NCBI GenBank assembly: GCA_964586155.1 | Contig: CAZPHC010000025.1 | Location: 30,842 to 94,841 of the forward strand | From: SXNM01 sp964586155 | GTDB lineage: Bacteria; Myxococcota_A; UBA9042 | Reading direction: 5' to 3' | Length of the DNA: 64,000 nucleotides | Part shown: in pieces, positions 10,725-20,254 of the stretch | Layout: every line of letters begins with the position of its first letter | Numbering within the stretch: the first letter of the stretch is position 1 | The notes under the pieces: model-generated | What the model was told of the DNA's origin: nothing | Database searches by the model: none | The model's input: only the letters and a program-made list of their open reading frames with translations | Made by a program: the position numbers and the translations under genes

Positions 10725-11723
10725 ATGCGACCTGCCGGACATCGCGTCGGGGATCCGGTTCGCATCGATCGCGTCGTCGTCGTCCGCAAGACCAGCGCGA
10801 TCGAGCGGCAACGCAGCGCCCCGGACGTCGGCGTCGCCCGCGTGCTGAGCGCCGGCGGCCCGGTCGCCGATCGCCTCGAGGCCACCCACCTCGAGCACGT
10901 CCGCACCTGCGACGCCGTCGAGGCCGCGCTGCACGCTGCCGGATGCCGCGTGCGTGTGGTCCACGGCCTGCGCCGGCGCGACGTGCTCGGCGCGGACCTG
11001 ATCATCACGGTCGGCGGCGACGGCACCTTCCTGCGCGCGTCGCACTGCGTCGAGACCGCGGCAGACGGTCGATCGGTGCCCATGCTCGGCATCAACAGCG
11101 CGCCGCGCTCGTCGGTCGGCTTCTTCTGCGCGGCGACGGCGGACGACTTCCCGACCACGCTCGCCGCCCTGGCGTCCGGCGGGCGCTGCAGCCGGCCGCT
11201 CTGGCGGATGCGGGTGCACATCAACGGCCAGCGGGTCGCGGACGCCGCCCTCAACGACGTGCTCGTCGCGCACCGCGTCCCGGCCGAGACCACCCGCTAC
11301 ACGCTGGAGGTCGGCGCCGAGTCGCAGCGCCAGAAGTCGTCGGGCATCTGGGTCGCCACCTCGGCCGGCTCGACGGGGGCCATCCGCTCGGCGGGTGGCG
11401 ACGTGCTGCCGCTCGACGATCGGCGGGTCCAGTTCCGCGTGCGGGAGCTCTTTCCGCTCAGCGTCGGCAAGCAGCTGCCGCTGGTCGGTGGCGTGTCCGA
11501 CCGCCTGCGCCTGATCTCGCACACGGTGTCGGGGATGCTCTACCTCGACGGAGCGCACCGGCGTGTGCCGTTCGGCATGGGCGACGAGCTGCTCTTTGGC
11601 TGCGATCCCGAGCCGCTGCCGTGGGTGGCTCCGCTCGAGGCCGAGTCGCGACGCGAGGCCGTCCGGATCGAGAGCGAGATCGTGCTACGCCGGGCCGGAT
11701 TCGTCGGCAGCTCCGGGCGCTGA
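10725..11723 (+). CDS. nadK: NAD(+)/NADH kinase
   Basis: Phosphorylates NAD to NADP in the cytoplasm. The 332-residue protein carries the family signatures ITVGGDGTFLRA (GGDG catalytic/ATP site, near residue 95), a LNDVLVAH block in place of the usual NE-type nucleotide-binding segment, and ATSAGSTGAIRSAGG, the conserved Thr-Gly-Ser loop. The N-terminus is longer than in typical bacterial NadK and has an extended insertion before GGDG. It lies 12 bp after the FHA kinase gene in a likely operon. Its last 39 bp overlap the convergent gene at 11685-12539. Confidence 0.88.
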   Translation: MRPAGHRVGDPVRIDRVVVVRKTSAIERQRSAPDVGVARVLSAGGPVADRLEATHLEHVRTCDAVEAALHAAGCRVRVVHGLRRRDVLGADLIITVGGDGTFLRASHCVETAADGRSVPMLGINSAPRSSVGFFCAATADDFPTTLAALASGGRCSRPLWRMRVHINGQRVADAALNDVLVAHRVPAETTRYTLEVGAESQRQKSSGIWVATSAGSTGAIRSAGGDVLPLDDRRVQFRVRELFPLSVGKQLPLVGGVSDRLRLISHTVSGMLYLDGAHRRVPFGMGDELLFGCDPEPLPWVAPLEAESRREAVRIESEIVLRRAGFVGSSGR

Positions 11724-12539
11724 TCGCGCCAGGCGCGCCATCGGTCCGGGCGTCCGGGCGCGCAGGCTGCGCCCTCGGGCTCGGCGCAGCTCCCAGCCGG
11801 TGACGCGTGCGCAGGGCGAAGGGCAACGCTCCTCCAGCAGCTCGACCGCCGCCGCCGCGCCAGCGTCCTGCGGCCCTGACGCCGGCAGCGGCAGCTCGGC
11901 GCCGGACGTCGCGCCTGCGGCTTGCAGCTCCCGCCAATGCTCGACCACGGCGTCCGCGTCGGCCTCGTTGAGGCCGAGGACACGGCGTCGATCCAGCGGG
12001 CCGTCGCAGGTCGGGCAGCGAAGCTCGGCGCGCCAATTCGCCAACGCCCGCGCGCAGAGCACGGCGATCCAGGCCGCCAGGGCCCCGCGCAGCAGCGCGT
12101 GCAACCAGACCGGCATCCGCAGCGCCCGGACCTGCCCACCGACTCGCAGGACCGGCAGGCCACTCGCCAGCCGCAGGCGCGCGGCGCCCCGGACGCCGCC
12201 GACGCCGGTGTCGACGCGCAGGCTGTCGTCGACCAACGCGGCCGGGTCGTCATCGCCGCGCAGGATCGCCTCGTCCGCCAGGAGCAATCCGTTGTCGGCG
12301 ACGTCACGGACCAGGCTCTGGTAGAGCAGCCAGGCGTCGACGCCGACCTGCGACGCCAGGCTGCCGGTCGCGACGCAGCCCGCGAGCACCAGGTGCAGCG
12401 CCGGCCGGCGCAGATCCAGCAGCTGCGCGGCGATCACCAGCGCGAAGCCCCCGACCAGCCCGATGGCGATCTCGTACAGGCCGAGCAGGCCCAGGGTTTC
12501 GGACGCGAGGGCGGCCAGCGCACCCAGGACCAGGCCCAC
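11685..12539 (-). CDS. hypothetical multi-pass membrane protein with a CPTC zinc-ribbon-like motif
   Basis: Not recognised. The 284-residue product starts with two or three hydrophobic helices (about 1-60), has a soluble central region, another hydrophobic helix near residues 150-168, and then a short CPTCDGPLDRR segment that could bind metal or disulfide-pair. The C-terminus is Arg/Ala-rich and overlaps nadK on the other strand. The first ATG is at 12539, but the frame is open upstream to a TGA at 12642-12644, and that stretch encodes a Pro/Thr segment plus part of a hydrophobic helix. A non-ATG start nearer 12620 is therefore possible. It directly follows the lipoprotein gene in the same frame. 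Confidence 0.55.
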   Translation of the reverse strand: MGLVLGALAALASETLGLLGLYEIAIGLVGGFALVIAAQLLDLRRPALHLVLAGCVATGSLASQVGVDAWLLYQSLVRDVADNGLLLADEAILRGDDDPAALVDDSLRVDTGVGGVRGAARLRLASGLPVLRVGGQVRALRMPVWLHALLRGALAAWIAVLCARALANWRAELRCPTCDGPLDRRRVLGLNEADADAVVEHWRELQAAGATSGAELPLPASGPQDAGAAAAVELLEERCPSPCARVTGWELRRARGRSLRARTPGPMARLARSAPGAADESGPA

Positions 12540-12641
12540 CGACGTGGACCACAGCAGCGCAAGCGCGCCCCGGGCGTAGGGCCAGGCGCGGAGGGCAGGG
12601 GTGGTGGTGGGCGAAGGAATGGCGGGCGAGTCCAGCGGCGC

Positions 12642-13661
12642 TCAGGCCTGCTTGTACGACTCTGCGACCGCGAGCGAGAGATCGATGAGCTCGACGACCT
12701 GATCGGCCTCAGCGACGATGAACCAGGTCGTCACCGTCATGCGACCGTCGTGGACGCGCACGTCAACCGGGTCGAACTCGCGGATCTGGAAGCCGATGTC
12801 GCCGCTGAGCAGCTCCTCGGCCGAGGCGCCGTCGCTCAGACGCAGCTTGTAGCCCATCGGGACCCGGGCATCCTCGATCTCCGGGGCGTCCAGATCGGGA
12901 AGCTCCAGGCCGGTCGGGGTCGCGAGCGGGCCGAAGCGCACCACGGTCTTGGGGTGGATGCCGTCGAGGATCTCGACGCGGACGAACTTGTCGCCGCCGC
13001 CGGCTTCCGGTGCCGCCGACTCGATGCGCACCTGATGACCCTTGTAGTTGCCGGTGACGATGGTCTGGCGTGCACCCTGGGTCGCGGTCAGCTTGAGCCG
13101 CGTGCCGGCCTGTGCGACCGGGTCGATGCTGCGGCGGCCCTGCCGGTAGGCGCCGATCCCGGCGATGGCCAGCAAGAGCACGGCGAAGGTCACGCCGGCG
13201 GCCTTGAGCGGGTCGTACTTGGCCTCGGGCTTCTGCTCGATGCACTTGTCGATCTGCCAGGCTTCGGTGCCTTCGGCGTTGCTCGCGATGTTGCACTTGG
13301 TGACGACGTCGGCCGACAGCTTCGAGAACCGCTCGTAGAACTTGTTGAACTCGATCTCGCGCTGCTTGCGCCAGATGCGCTTGAAGCGATCTTCTTCGCG
13401 CAGGGCGGCGGCGTTGTCGTATTGGTTCGGATCCTCGCCGGCCTTGATCGCCTCTTCCTTGCGCTTCTTCTGGTAGGCCACAAGGACGTTGATCTCTTCC
13501 ATCTCGGTGCGGTGATCCGCGAGGCGGGCAGCCGCCTCGGCGCTCGCGATCTCGATCTCGGCGCAACCCGAGATGCCCGCAGCGATGGTCAACGCGAGGG
13601 ACGCGGCCACAGTCGCCATCCGGCGCTTGCCCAACTGGCTGTGCTTGCTGTCCATCTGCAT
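12642..13661 (-). CDS. putative lipoprotein with internal transmembrane helix
   Basis: Unknown family, 339 aa. A signal sequence ends in a lipobox, AAGISGC, with the lipidated Cys at residue 33. A charged, helix-prone region with many Lys/Glu (about 34-150) precedes a clear transmembrane helix at about 154-172. The remainder is a beta-rich domain of about 165 residues ending in a helix. An N-terminal lipid anchor plus an internal span is unusual and would place the two soluble parts in different compartments. ATG 13661 follows GGAGAG at 13663-13670; an in-frame ATG lies two codons later. The gene downstream is in the same frame, separated only by this TGA stop. Confidence 0.7.
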   Translation of the reverse strand: MQMDSKHSQLGKRRMATVAASLALTIAAGISGCAEIEIASAEAAARLADHRTEMEEINVLVAYQKKRKEEAIKAGEDPNQYDNAAALREEDRFKRIWRKQREIEFNKFYERFSKLSADVVTKCNIASNAEGTEAWQIDKCIEQKPEAKYDPLKAAGVTFAVLLLAIAGIGAYRQGRRSIDPVAQAGTRLKLTATQGARQTIVTGNYKGHQVRIESAAPEAGGGDKFVRVEILDGIHPKTVVRFGPLATPTGLELPDLDAPEIEDARVPMGYKLRLSDGASAEELLSGDIGFQIREFDPVDVRVHDGRMTVTTWFIVAEADQVVELIDLSLAVAESYKQA

Positions 13662-13925
13662 GGTCTCTCCCCACATGCGTCGTTCCCCAGAGCGCGCTCG
13701 CTCCCGGCGAAACGGCAGTCTCCACGGCAAAACCCGTGGGCCTCCACAAGACAGAACGGACGGTACCACGGGGGGCAACCGGCCGCAACTTGGCGACACC
13801 AGTCCGCAGCATCGCAGGATGCCGTGCGCCGTCAAGTTGGCTGCCCTGGCGACATCGGCGCGGGATGGTGGACGGCGTCGGGCTCGGGCAAGATGGGGCT
13901 TGCGCGGCGGCGCCACGGAGGTGCG

Positions 13926-15794
13926 ATGGACAACGCGGCCGGTCGATCGACGCCAGGCCGGCCTGCGCCGCCGTTGGCGCGCGTCCGTGCTTCCAGCGAT
14001 CGGCCCCGCACCTGGCTCGCGCTGCTGCTGCTGCTGCTGGCGGTGCTGGGGGCGCCGACGGTCCGGCTGCCAGAGGCGCACGCGCTCCGGCTGCAGCTTC
14101 AGGCGCGCACCCAGCTCGAGGTCCACGCCGAGCAGGTCGAGGCAGAGCTGCATGTGCGCGGCCGATTGAGCGAGCTGCGCGGTGGCGGCGTCGCGGGCGC
14201 CTCGGTGTCGGTGCAGCCGTTCGACGCTGACGAGGCGGTCGTGGGCTTCGGCGCCGCGGGTAGGCAGGCGAGCCAGGGCGGGGCGCCGGCGTTGCCCCTG
14301 GCCTCGCTGGTCCGCACCGACGCCAGCGGTCGCTTCGAGGCCGTGTTCCCGCGCATCCTGCTGCCGAGCGATCGCGAGACCGTGCGCGTGCGCGTCACGT
14401 TCGCCGGCGATCCCGGCCACTCCGCCGCCGGCGCAGCGCTCGACGTGCGCCTGGGCCAGGCGGCGGCTCGGCTGGAGCTGAGCGCCGAACCCGCGCGCCT
14501 CACGACCGATGTGGCCGGCACCCGCCTGCACATCCGCGGCCAGGTGGGGAGCCTGCCGCTCGCGGGGCGGGCCGTGGAGATCCGCATCGATCGCAAGGTG
14601 TTCGCGTCGGTGACCCTCGACGACCAGGGCGAAGGCGACATCGACGTGCCGACGGCCGCGTTGCTGCCCAAGGGCGTGCACACCCTCACGGCCGAGCTGC
14701 CGTCGCGCGCCGACGTGGCCGCCGCGAGCGCCAGCCTCAGCGTCGAGGTGCTCGGCGCGTTGCACATCAGCTGGCACGTGATCCGGTCCGGCGACGCTGG
14801 CGCGGCGCTGCCCGACGCCGCTGCGTCCCGCGTCGGCCAGGGCTGCGGCGACGAGACGATCTGCCTCGAGGGCACGGTGACCGTCGCCGACGGCCAGGCT
14901 GGGCACGGCGCGGCAGCCGGCGCACTCGTCACCATCCACGCCGCGAGGACGCGCCTGGGCACGGTCGTCGCCAACCGTGACGGCGCGTTCGTCGTCCGCT
15001 TGAAGCTGCCGGTGCTGGCCGAGCTGCTGCCGCCCGGCCCGGTCGGCCTCGTCGCAGAGGCTGAGCTCGCCGAGCCGTGGATGTCGCCGGGCTGGAGCGA
15101 GGTCGTCGCCATTGACATCCCCAAGCCGGTCCAGATGTTGGAGCTGGTCTACGGCGCGATCCTGGCGCTGCTCGTGCTCGGCCTCGGAGGTCGCCTGGCG
15201 CTGTCGCGCATGCGGGAGCGGCGCGCAGCGATCGAGCTGGCCAGGGCCGACGCGGGCCTGACCACGACGATGCAGGCCGGGCAGGGCCACGAGCGCCTGC
15301 GCCTGCGCGGGCTCGTACGCGACGGCGAGCAGGGCCGCCCGCTCGTGGCGCGGCTGCAGCTGCGCGGGCCGCAGGATCGCGGGGTCGAGCTCGCCACCGA
15401 CGACGGAGGAGGCTTCGACTTCGGCGATCTGGAACCGGGCGGGTTTCGCCTGACGGTCTTGGCCGACGGCCACGCCGCGCTCGAGGTCGCGATCGACATC
15501 CCGCACGACGGCGCGTTCGACGGCTGTCAGTTGATGCCCGTGAGCCTGCGCGCTGTGGCCCGCCACTCGCTGTCGGCGCGGATCGCGGCGGCCTCTGGTC
15601 GCGCCATCGACTGGTCGACCGAGACGCCGCGCATCGCCGAGCCGCGCTGGCTCGCTGCGCGCCGCCGCGGTCATGTGCGCATCCGCGCCGCCGTGCGCGC
15701 CGCCGAGGCCGCGATCTACGGCAAGCGGGTCGATCCCGCCGTGCTGCAGGGCGTCCAGGACGCGCTCAAGGCCTCTGACGAGGGGGAGCCATGA
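13926..15794 (+). CDS. membrane protein with carboxypeptidase-regulatory-like beta domains
   Basis: First gene of a tightly overlapping MoxR/DUF58 operon. The 622-residue protein has an N-terminal hydrophobic segment (about 27-45) and a periplasmic part with repeated beta-sandwich modules, for example VRTDASGRFEAVFPR and VVANRDGAFVVRLKLP. A transmembrane helix lies at about 402-422. A cytoplasmic region follows that contains another such module (TDDGGGFDFGDLEPGGFRLT) and ends in helices. Genes in this position of MoxR clusters often encode membrane proteins of unknown mechanism. ATG 13926 follows GGAG; ATG 13893 in the same frame is the alternative. Its stop overlaps the next gene by 4 bp. 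Confidence 0.75.
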   Translation: MDNAAGRSTPGRPAPPLARVRASSDRPRTWLALLLLLLAVLGAPTVRLPEAHALRLQLQARTQLEVHAEQVEAELHVRGRLSELRGGGVAGASVSVQPFDADEAVVGFGAAGRQASQGGAPALPLASLVRTDASGRFEAVFPRILLPSDRETVRVRVTFAGDPGHSAAGAALDVRLGQAAARLELSAEPARLTTDVAGTRLHIRGQVGSLPLAGRAVEIRIDRKVFASVTLDDQGEGDIDVPTAALLPKGVHTLTAELPSRADVAAASASLSVEVLGALHISWHVIRSGDAGAALPDAAASRVGQGCGDETICLEGTVTVADGQAGHGAAAGALVTIHAARTRLGTVVANRDGAFVVRLKLPVLAELLPPGPVGLVAEAELAEPWMSPGWSEVVAIDIPKPVQMLELVYGAILALLVLGLGGRLALSRMRERRAAIELARADAGLTTTMQAGQGHERLRLRGLVRDGEQGRPLVARLQLRGPQDRGVELATDDGGGFDFGDLEPGGFRLTVLADGHAALEVAIDIPHDGAFDGCQLMPVSLRAVARHSLSARIAAASGRAIDWSTETPRIAEPRWLAARRRGHVRIRAAVRAAEAAIYGKRVDPAVLQGVQDALKASDEGEP

Positions 15795-17362
15795 CCGCGC
15801 ACGGGCGCCAGCGTTGGCGGCGTCTGGCCCTCACCACCGCGCTCGCGGCGGCGATGGTGGTCGGCGTTCCTGCCGGCCGGTCCCGGGCCGCGCCGGCGGT
15901 CGACGCCGACCAGGCGGCGCTTGGCAGCGACGAACCCGCGCCTGGCGGTGACTTCGATCCGTCCGTGCCGGGCTGGAACGCCTTGGCCTACCTGCGCTCG
16001 ACCGCCGCCGAGGCGGACGTCGACGTCGTCGTCGCGCCCAGCCTCGACTTCGGCAGCCTGCGCGGCGACGAAGTGCTGGTCGTGGTCGGTCCGCTGGCGC
16101 GGCTCGACGGTCACGGCCAACAGCAGCTGCGCGCCTTCGTCCGCGCTGGCGGCCGCCTGATCGTCGCCGACGACTTCCGCGCGGGCGCGACCTGGTTCGC
16201 GCCATTTGGCCTCAAGCTGGTCGACGACGCCGGATCGTCGGCCCAGACCGTGGCGGGAGCGCCGGCGCTGCTGCGCTTCCCGGGGGCGGAGATCGGCGGG
16301 TTCCTCGGCTTCCAGGTCGAGGAGGTCGTGCTCAACCACCCCGCGGCGTTGCTGGTCGAGGCGCAGGCGCCGCAGAAGGGCGACGACGCCGCGATCCAGC
16401 GCATCGCCCACGGTCGCTACGTCGACGGCGTGCGGGCGTGGCTGGTGGAGGTGCGCCTCGGCCGTGGCCGGATGCTCGGCCTCGCCGACCCGAGCGTGCT
16501 GATCGACAGCATGTTGCGGCGCTACCATGGCGACAAGCAGTTCGCCGCCAACCTGCTGCGCTGGGGCTGCTACGCCGGCGAGCGCTGCTCGGTGCGGCTG
16601 CTGCCGAACCTGCGCCAGGTGCGCGGCGTGTTCGTGCCGCCCGCGGCGCCCAAAGGCGGGCGCGGCAACCTGCTCGACGGCCTCGCCCAGGCGCTGCAAT
16701 GGCTGGCGCAGCTGCTGCGAGGCCGGGAATTCGCGCCGCTCGGCTGGGCCCTGACGCTGGCCGCGCTCTCGCTGCCGCTGCTGCGCTTTGCGCGCCTGGC
16801 GCCGCCGCGTCGGCCGCGGCCGGCGGTCGCCCCCCGGCAGAGCAGCCGCCTGCACGGCACGGTCGAGGCCTGGCTCAACCGGCCCGAGGCCAACTACCAG
16901 CAGCCGGCGCGCCTGCTCGCGAGCCACCTCGTGCGCATGGTCCAGGCCGCCGAGGCCGGATCTGCGGGCCGCCCCGCGACGGCTGCGGCCGGCGGGATCG
17001 TCGAGCTCGACGACGAGATCGAGGACCTGCACGGCCTGTTGCCGCGTGGCCCCGGTCGCGCCCTGGCCGGCACCGAGCCCGCGATCGCGCGCCTGATCCA
17101 GAACGGCAGCCTCTCGGCCAGCGCCGGGCAGCGTCTGCTCGACGTCGTCGCGGCGCTCGGCGACCTGATCCGCGGCGACGAACAGGTGGACCGGACGCGG
17201 TTCGCCGCCATCGCCGCAGAGGTCGAGTGGGCCGAGCACGTGTTGAGCCATACCGCGCACTCCCGCAAGGGCGCTGGCGCAGGCGTGGTCGTCGCCGGTA
17301 CGCTCGGCGGCTTGCAGCGGCGGCCCGGCAGGGGCTCCAGCGGGCAGGGAGGTCGCGGATGA
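15791..17362 (+). CDS. DUF4350 domain membrane protein
   Basis: The 523-residue protein has a signal peptide (cleavage after about residue 34) and a DUF4350-like domain with GWNALAYLRSTAAE, DEVLVVVGP and LRAFVRAGGRLIVADD. This is a Rossmann-like fold typical of proteins encoded beside MoxR ATPases. A transmembrane helix lies near residues 315-335 and is followed by a cytoplasmic helical tail that starts with a basic PPRRPRP stretch. ATGA overlap with the upstream gene and with moxR downstream indicates translational coupling. Function unknown; the context suggests a membrane partner of the MoxR chaperone. Confidence 0.8.
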   Translation: MTAHGRQRWRRLALTTALAAAMVVGVPAGRSRAAPAVDADQAALGSDEPAPGGDFDPSVPGWNALAYLRSTAAEADVDVVVAPSLDFGSLRGDEVLVVVGPLARLDGHGQQQLRAFVRAGGRLIVADDFRAGATWFAPFGLKLVDDAGSSAQTVAGAPALLRFPGAEIGGFLGFQVEEVVLNHPAALLVEAQAPQKGDDAAIQRIAHGRYVDGVRAWLVEVRLGRGRMLGLADPSVLIDSMLRRYHGDKQFAANLLRWGCYAGERCSVRLLPNLRQVRGVFVPPAAPKGGRGNLLDGLAQALQWLAQLLRGREFAPLGWALTLAALSLPLLRFARLAPPRRPRPAVAPRQSSRLHGTVEAWLNRPEANYQQPARLLASHLVRMVQAAEAGSAGRPATAAAGGIVELDDEIEDLHGLLPRGPGRALAGTEPAIARLIQNGSLSASAGQRLLDVVAALGDLIRGDEQVDRTRFAAIAAEVEWAEHVLSHTAHSRKGAGAGVVVAGTLGGLQRRPGRGSSGQGGRG

Positions 17363-18492
17363 CGGAACGAGACGAGGTGCACCCGAACGAGCAGGGCGCC
17401 GACCTGGGCGGTGGGGGCGAGGGCGTGGCAGGTGGCGTCGCGGGCGTCGGATCCGTGGCCGCGCCGGCCGTCGTGCCGAGCAGCGGTGCGCTCTCGCACG
17501 AGGCGCTGGCGAACGTCGTGGCGATGCGCGATCGCATCACCGCCGAGGTCTCGCGCGTCTGGATCGGCCCGAGCGAGGTGGTGCACCTGATCCTGGCGTC
17601 GATGCTGGCCCGTGGCCACGTCCTGCTCGAGGGGGTGCCGGGGTTGGCCAAGACGACGCTGGCCAACGCCATCGCCCGATCGGTGGGCTGTGACTTCCGC
17701 CGCATCCAGTTCACGCCGGACCTGCTGCCGGCCGACATCACGGGAACCTATGTGCTGCACCAATCGCGCCAGGAATTCGAGCTGCGCCGCGGCCCGCTCT
17801 TCGCCCAGGTCGTGCTCGCCGACGAGATCAACCGCGCGCCGGCCAAGACCCAATCGGCGTTGCTCGAGGCGATGCAGGAGCGGCAGGTGACGATCGAGGG
17901 CGAGACGCACCGGCTGCCCGAGCCCTTCCTCGTGCTGGCGACGCAGAACCCGGCCGAGCAGGAGGGCGTCTACATGCTGCCCGAGGCGCAGATCGACCGC
18001 TTCCTGGCGCGCATCCGCCTGGATTATCCGAGCCAGGGCGACGAGTTGCGGATGCTGCTCGCCCACGCCACGGCACCCACGCCGGTTCAGGCCGTGTCGA
18101 GCCTGCAGGAGCTGCTGGCGACCGGCGCGTTGGTCGACGCTGTCCACACCGAGGAGCGGGTGCTTGCGTACGCGGTCCGGTTGGTGACCGCCACCCGCGA
18201 GCACGGACGCGTCGCCTTGGGCGCCAGCCCGCGCGCCACCTTGGGCCTGGTGCGGCTGGCCAGGGCGTCCTGCCTGCTGCAGGGCAAGGACTTCGTCACG
18301 CCCGACGACGTCAAGCGGTTGCTGACGCCGGTGCTCGAACATCGGGTCATGGTCACGACCGACGCAGCCATCGAGGGCACGACCGCGGCCGACGTGGTCG
18401 AGGAGGTCGGGCGCCGCACCGCCTTCGTCGAGGCCGCGCGCGGTGACCGGGCGTTGCCCGACGCGCCGATCTGGGCCGGGAGCAAGGGCTGA
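17359..18492 (+). CDS. MoxR family AAA+ ATPase
   Basis: Cytoplasmic AAA+ ATPase (377 aa) thought to act as a chaperone in maturation of protein complexes together with DUF58/von Willebrand-type partners. After a Gly/Val-rich N-terminal extension of about 50 residues come Walker A GVPGLAKTTLANA, the MoxR-typical FTPDLLPADITGT, Walker B VVLADEINRAPAKTQSALLEAMQERQVT, sensor 1 VLATQNPAEQEGVYMLPEAQIDRF and sensor 2 LGASPRATLGL. ATG 17359 follows GGGAGG and overlaps the preceding stop (ATGA). Its own TGA overlaps the next ATG by one base. Confidence 0.95.
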   Translation: MTERDEVHPNEQGADLGGGGEGVAGGVAGVGSVAAPAVVPSSGALSHEALANVVAMRDRITAEVSRVWIGPSEVVHLILASMLARGHVLLEGVPGLAKTTLANAIARSVGCDFRRIQFTPDLLPADITGTYVLHQSRQEFELRRGPLFAQVVLADEINRAPAKTQSALLEAMQERQVTIEGETHRLPEPFLVLATQNPAEQEGVYMLPEAQIDRFLARIRLDYPSQGDELRMLLAHATAPTPVQAVSSLQELLATGALVDAVHTEERVLAYAVRLVTATREHGRVALGASPRATLGLVRLARASCLLQGKDFVTPDDVKRLLTPVLEHRVMVTTDAAIEGTTAADVVEEVGRRTAFVEAARGDRALPDAPIWAGSKG

Positions 18493-20171
18493 TGCTGGCC
18501 AGTCGCGGCTGGGTCCTGCTCGGCGTGGCCTCGGGCCTGGCCGCCGCGGGCCTGGTGCTGCAGCTGCCCGCGGCCCTGTCCGTCGGCGTGGTCGTGGCCG
18601 TCGCGTTGACCCTCGAGCTGCGTCGGCTGCGCCGCGCCTTGCCCGCGTTGGCGCCGCCATGGACCGTGGTCGCGCGCCTGCGCTCGCCGAACCAGGTCGC
18701 GTCGAGCCGCGTGCTGCTCGACCGCAGCCAGCGCGTCGGCCAACCCGTGGTGCTCGAACTGGTCTTCGACGTCGATGCGGCCTTCGACGGCGTCGAGCTG
18801 CAGCCGCTGCAATGGCACAGCACCGCCGGCATGGAGGTCGCGCTGCCAGCCGAGCCGCTGCGCCTGCGCGCCGGGTCGCCGACCCGCGTCCGCATCGAGG
18901 CGATGCCGGCCGCAGCCGCGGTGCACCGGGTGTTCGGCCTGCACGCGGCCCTGATCGACGCGCTCGGCCTGCTGCGGGCCGAGGTCTTCTTGCCCTGCTC
19001 CTACGAAGTCGCCGTGCTGCCGCGCTCCTGGCCGCTCGAGGCGCGCCACCTGGCCGAGACCCGCCGCGACGTCCAGCGCGCCGCGGGTGGCGTGCGTCCC
19101 GACCGCGTCGCCGGGCAGGGCGACGAGCTGCGGGAGCTGCGCGAGCACCAGCCGGGCGACGCCTTCAAGCACATCGCCTGGAAGGCCAGCGCACGCCGCG
19201 GCCGGCTGATGAGCCGCGTCTTCGAGCACGAGCGGGCCCGCGCGATCTACGCGGTGCTCGACGCTGGCTCGACGATGCGCGAGGGCCGGCTCGGCGCGTC
19301 GGCCCTGGATTTCGGCCTCGACTTCGTCCACTCGCTGGCCGAGACCGCGTCGCGCCAGAACCTGCCGTTCGGCCTGGCCGTCGTCGATGGCGAGGTGGTC
19401 GAGCGCATCCCCGTCCGCGAAGGCCTCGCCGCGCTGCGCCAATGCGACCGTGCCCTGCTCGACATCCGCCGGCCTGTGGCCGAGCGGCTGACGCCGATGG
19501 ACGAGGAGCCGCTGCTGCAGCTGGTCGGCGACTACCTCGGCTCGGTCGAGCGCGTCCACCTGCCGCCGATCACGAACGCCGCGACCTGGGTCGCGACCCG
19601 CCAACGCACGGTGATGGCTGCGCTCGCGCGCCTGCCGGAGCGCGAACGCAGCCCGCTGCTGCGCGGTCCCGAGCCGTCGGCGCGCGCGGACCTCTCGATC
19701 TTGCGTCGGTTTTGCCGCGCCACGGACCTGGCGTTGCCCTACCGCCAAGCGCTCTCGGCCGCTGAGAGGGTCCAGGGGCTGGTCGACGGGGTGCAGGCGG
19801 CGCGGGCGTCGCGCAAAGGCCCCTTCGTGCTGCTGATCGTCTCGGATTTTCGCGGCTTGCGTGGCGCGCTCGAGCCGCTGTGGCGCAGCGCGGCGGCGGC
19901 GCGCGCCGCAGGTCACCGGGTCGTGGTCGTCAGCGTCGGCGAGCACGACGCCATGGATGTGCACAGCCTGCTTGCCGACGGCGCCCGCGTCGGTGCAGGG
20001 CTCGGCGACGACGCGGACACGGCGCTCGGCCTGGCGCGCGCGGACTTTGCGGCCCGGACGGCCACGCTCGAGACGGTCGCCGACGGTGCCCGGCGCGCCG
20101 GCGCGGCCTTCGTCGCAGATCCGGCACCCGGGCGGTTGCCCGCGTTGTGGGCCGCGGGGGTCTTTGCCTGA
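18492..20171 (+). CDS. DUF58 domain membrane protein
   Basis: Membrane-anchored partner of the MoxR ATPase (559 aa). Hydrophobic segments at about residues 5-42 are followed by an extracytoplasmic-like beta region. The DUF58 signature is ELREHQPGDAFKHIAWKASARRGRLM (about 212-240, written here in part). A von Willebrand A-like segment starts at AVLDAGSTMREGR with an Asp/Ser/Thr pattern reminiscent of a degenerate MIDAS. The C-terminal half ends with VLLIVSDFRGLRG and a helical tail. It is the last gene of the overlapping operon. The usual vWA proteins BatA and BatB are not encoded here. Confidence 0.9.
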   Translation: MLASRGWVLLGVASGLAAAGLVLQLPAALSVGVVVAVALTLELRRLRRALPALAPPWTVVARLRSPNQVASSRVLLDRSQRVGQPVVLELVFDVDAAFDGVELQPLQWHSTAGMEVALPAEPLRLRAGSPTRVRIEAMPAAAAVHRVFGLHAALIDALGLLRAEVFLPCSYEVAVLPRSWPLEARHLAETRRDVQRAAGGVRPDRVAGQGDELRELREHQPGDAFKHIAWKASARRGRLMSRVFEHERARAIYAVLDAGSTMREGRLGASALDFGLDFVHSLAETASRQNLPFGLAVVDGEVVERIPVREGLAALRQCDRALLDIRRPVAERLTPMDEEPLLQLVGDYLGSVERVHLPPITNAATWVATRQRTVMAALARLPERERSPLLRGPEPSARADLSILRRFCRATDLALPYRQALSAAERVQGLVDGVQAARASRKGPFVLLIVSDFRGLRGALEPLWRSAAAARAAGHRVVVVSVGEHDAMDVHSLLADGARVGAGLGDDADTALGLARADFAARTATLETVADGARRAGAAFVADPAPGRLPALWAAGVFA

Positions 20172-20254
20172 GCGGGCCCGGGCCGTCGCCCGCGCAGTTG
20201 CCGCTGAGGCCGCGATGTTGCTACTTTGGCGCTCGGATCGATCGGGAGGCGTGG

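Noticed and set aside
8832..11558. Minus-strand open frame of about 900 codons opposite the FHA kinase and nadK
   Set aside because: Its composition is that of a third-position-biased shadow, and the plus-strand genes have clear motifs.
20174..20195. Inverted repeat after the DUF58 stop as a terminator
   Set aside because: Weak GC-only symmetry without a T-tract; it cannot be told from background.
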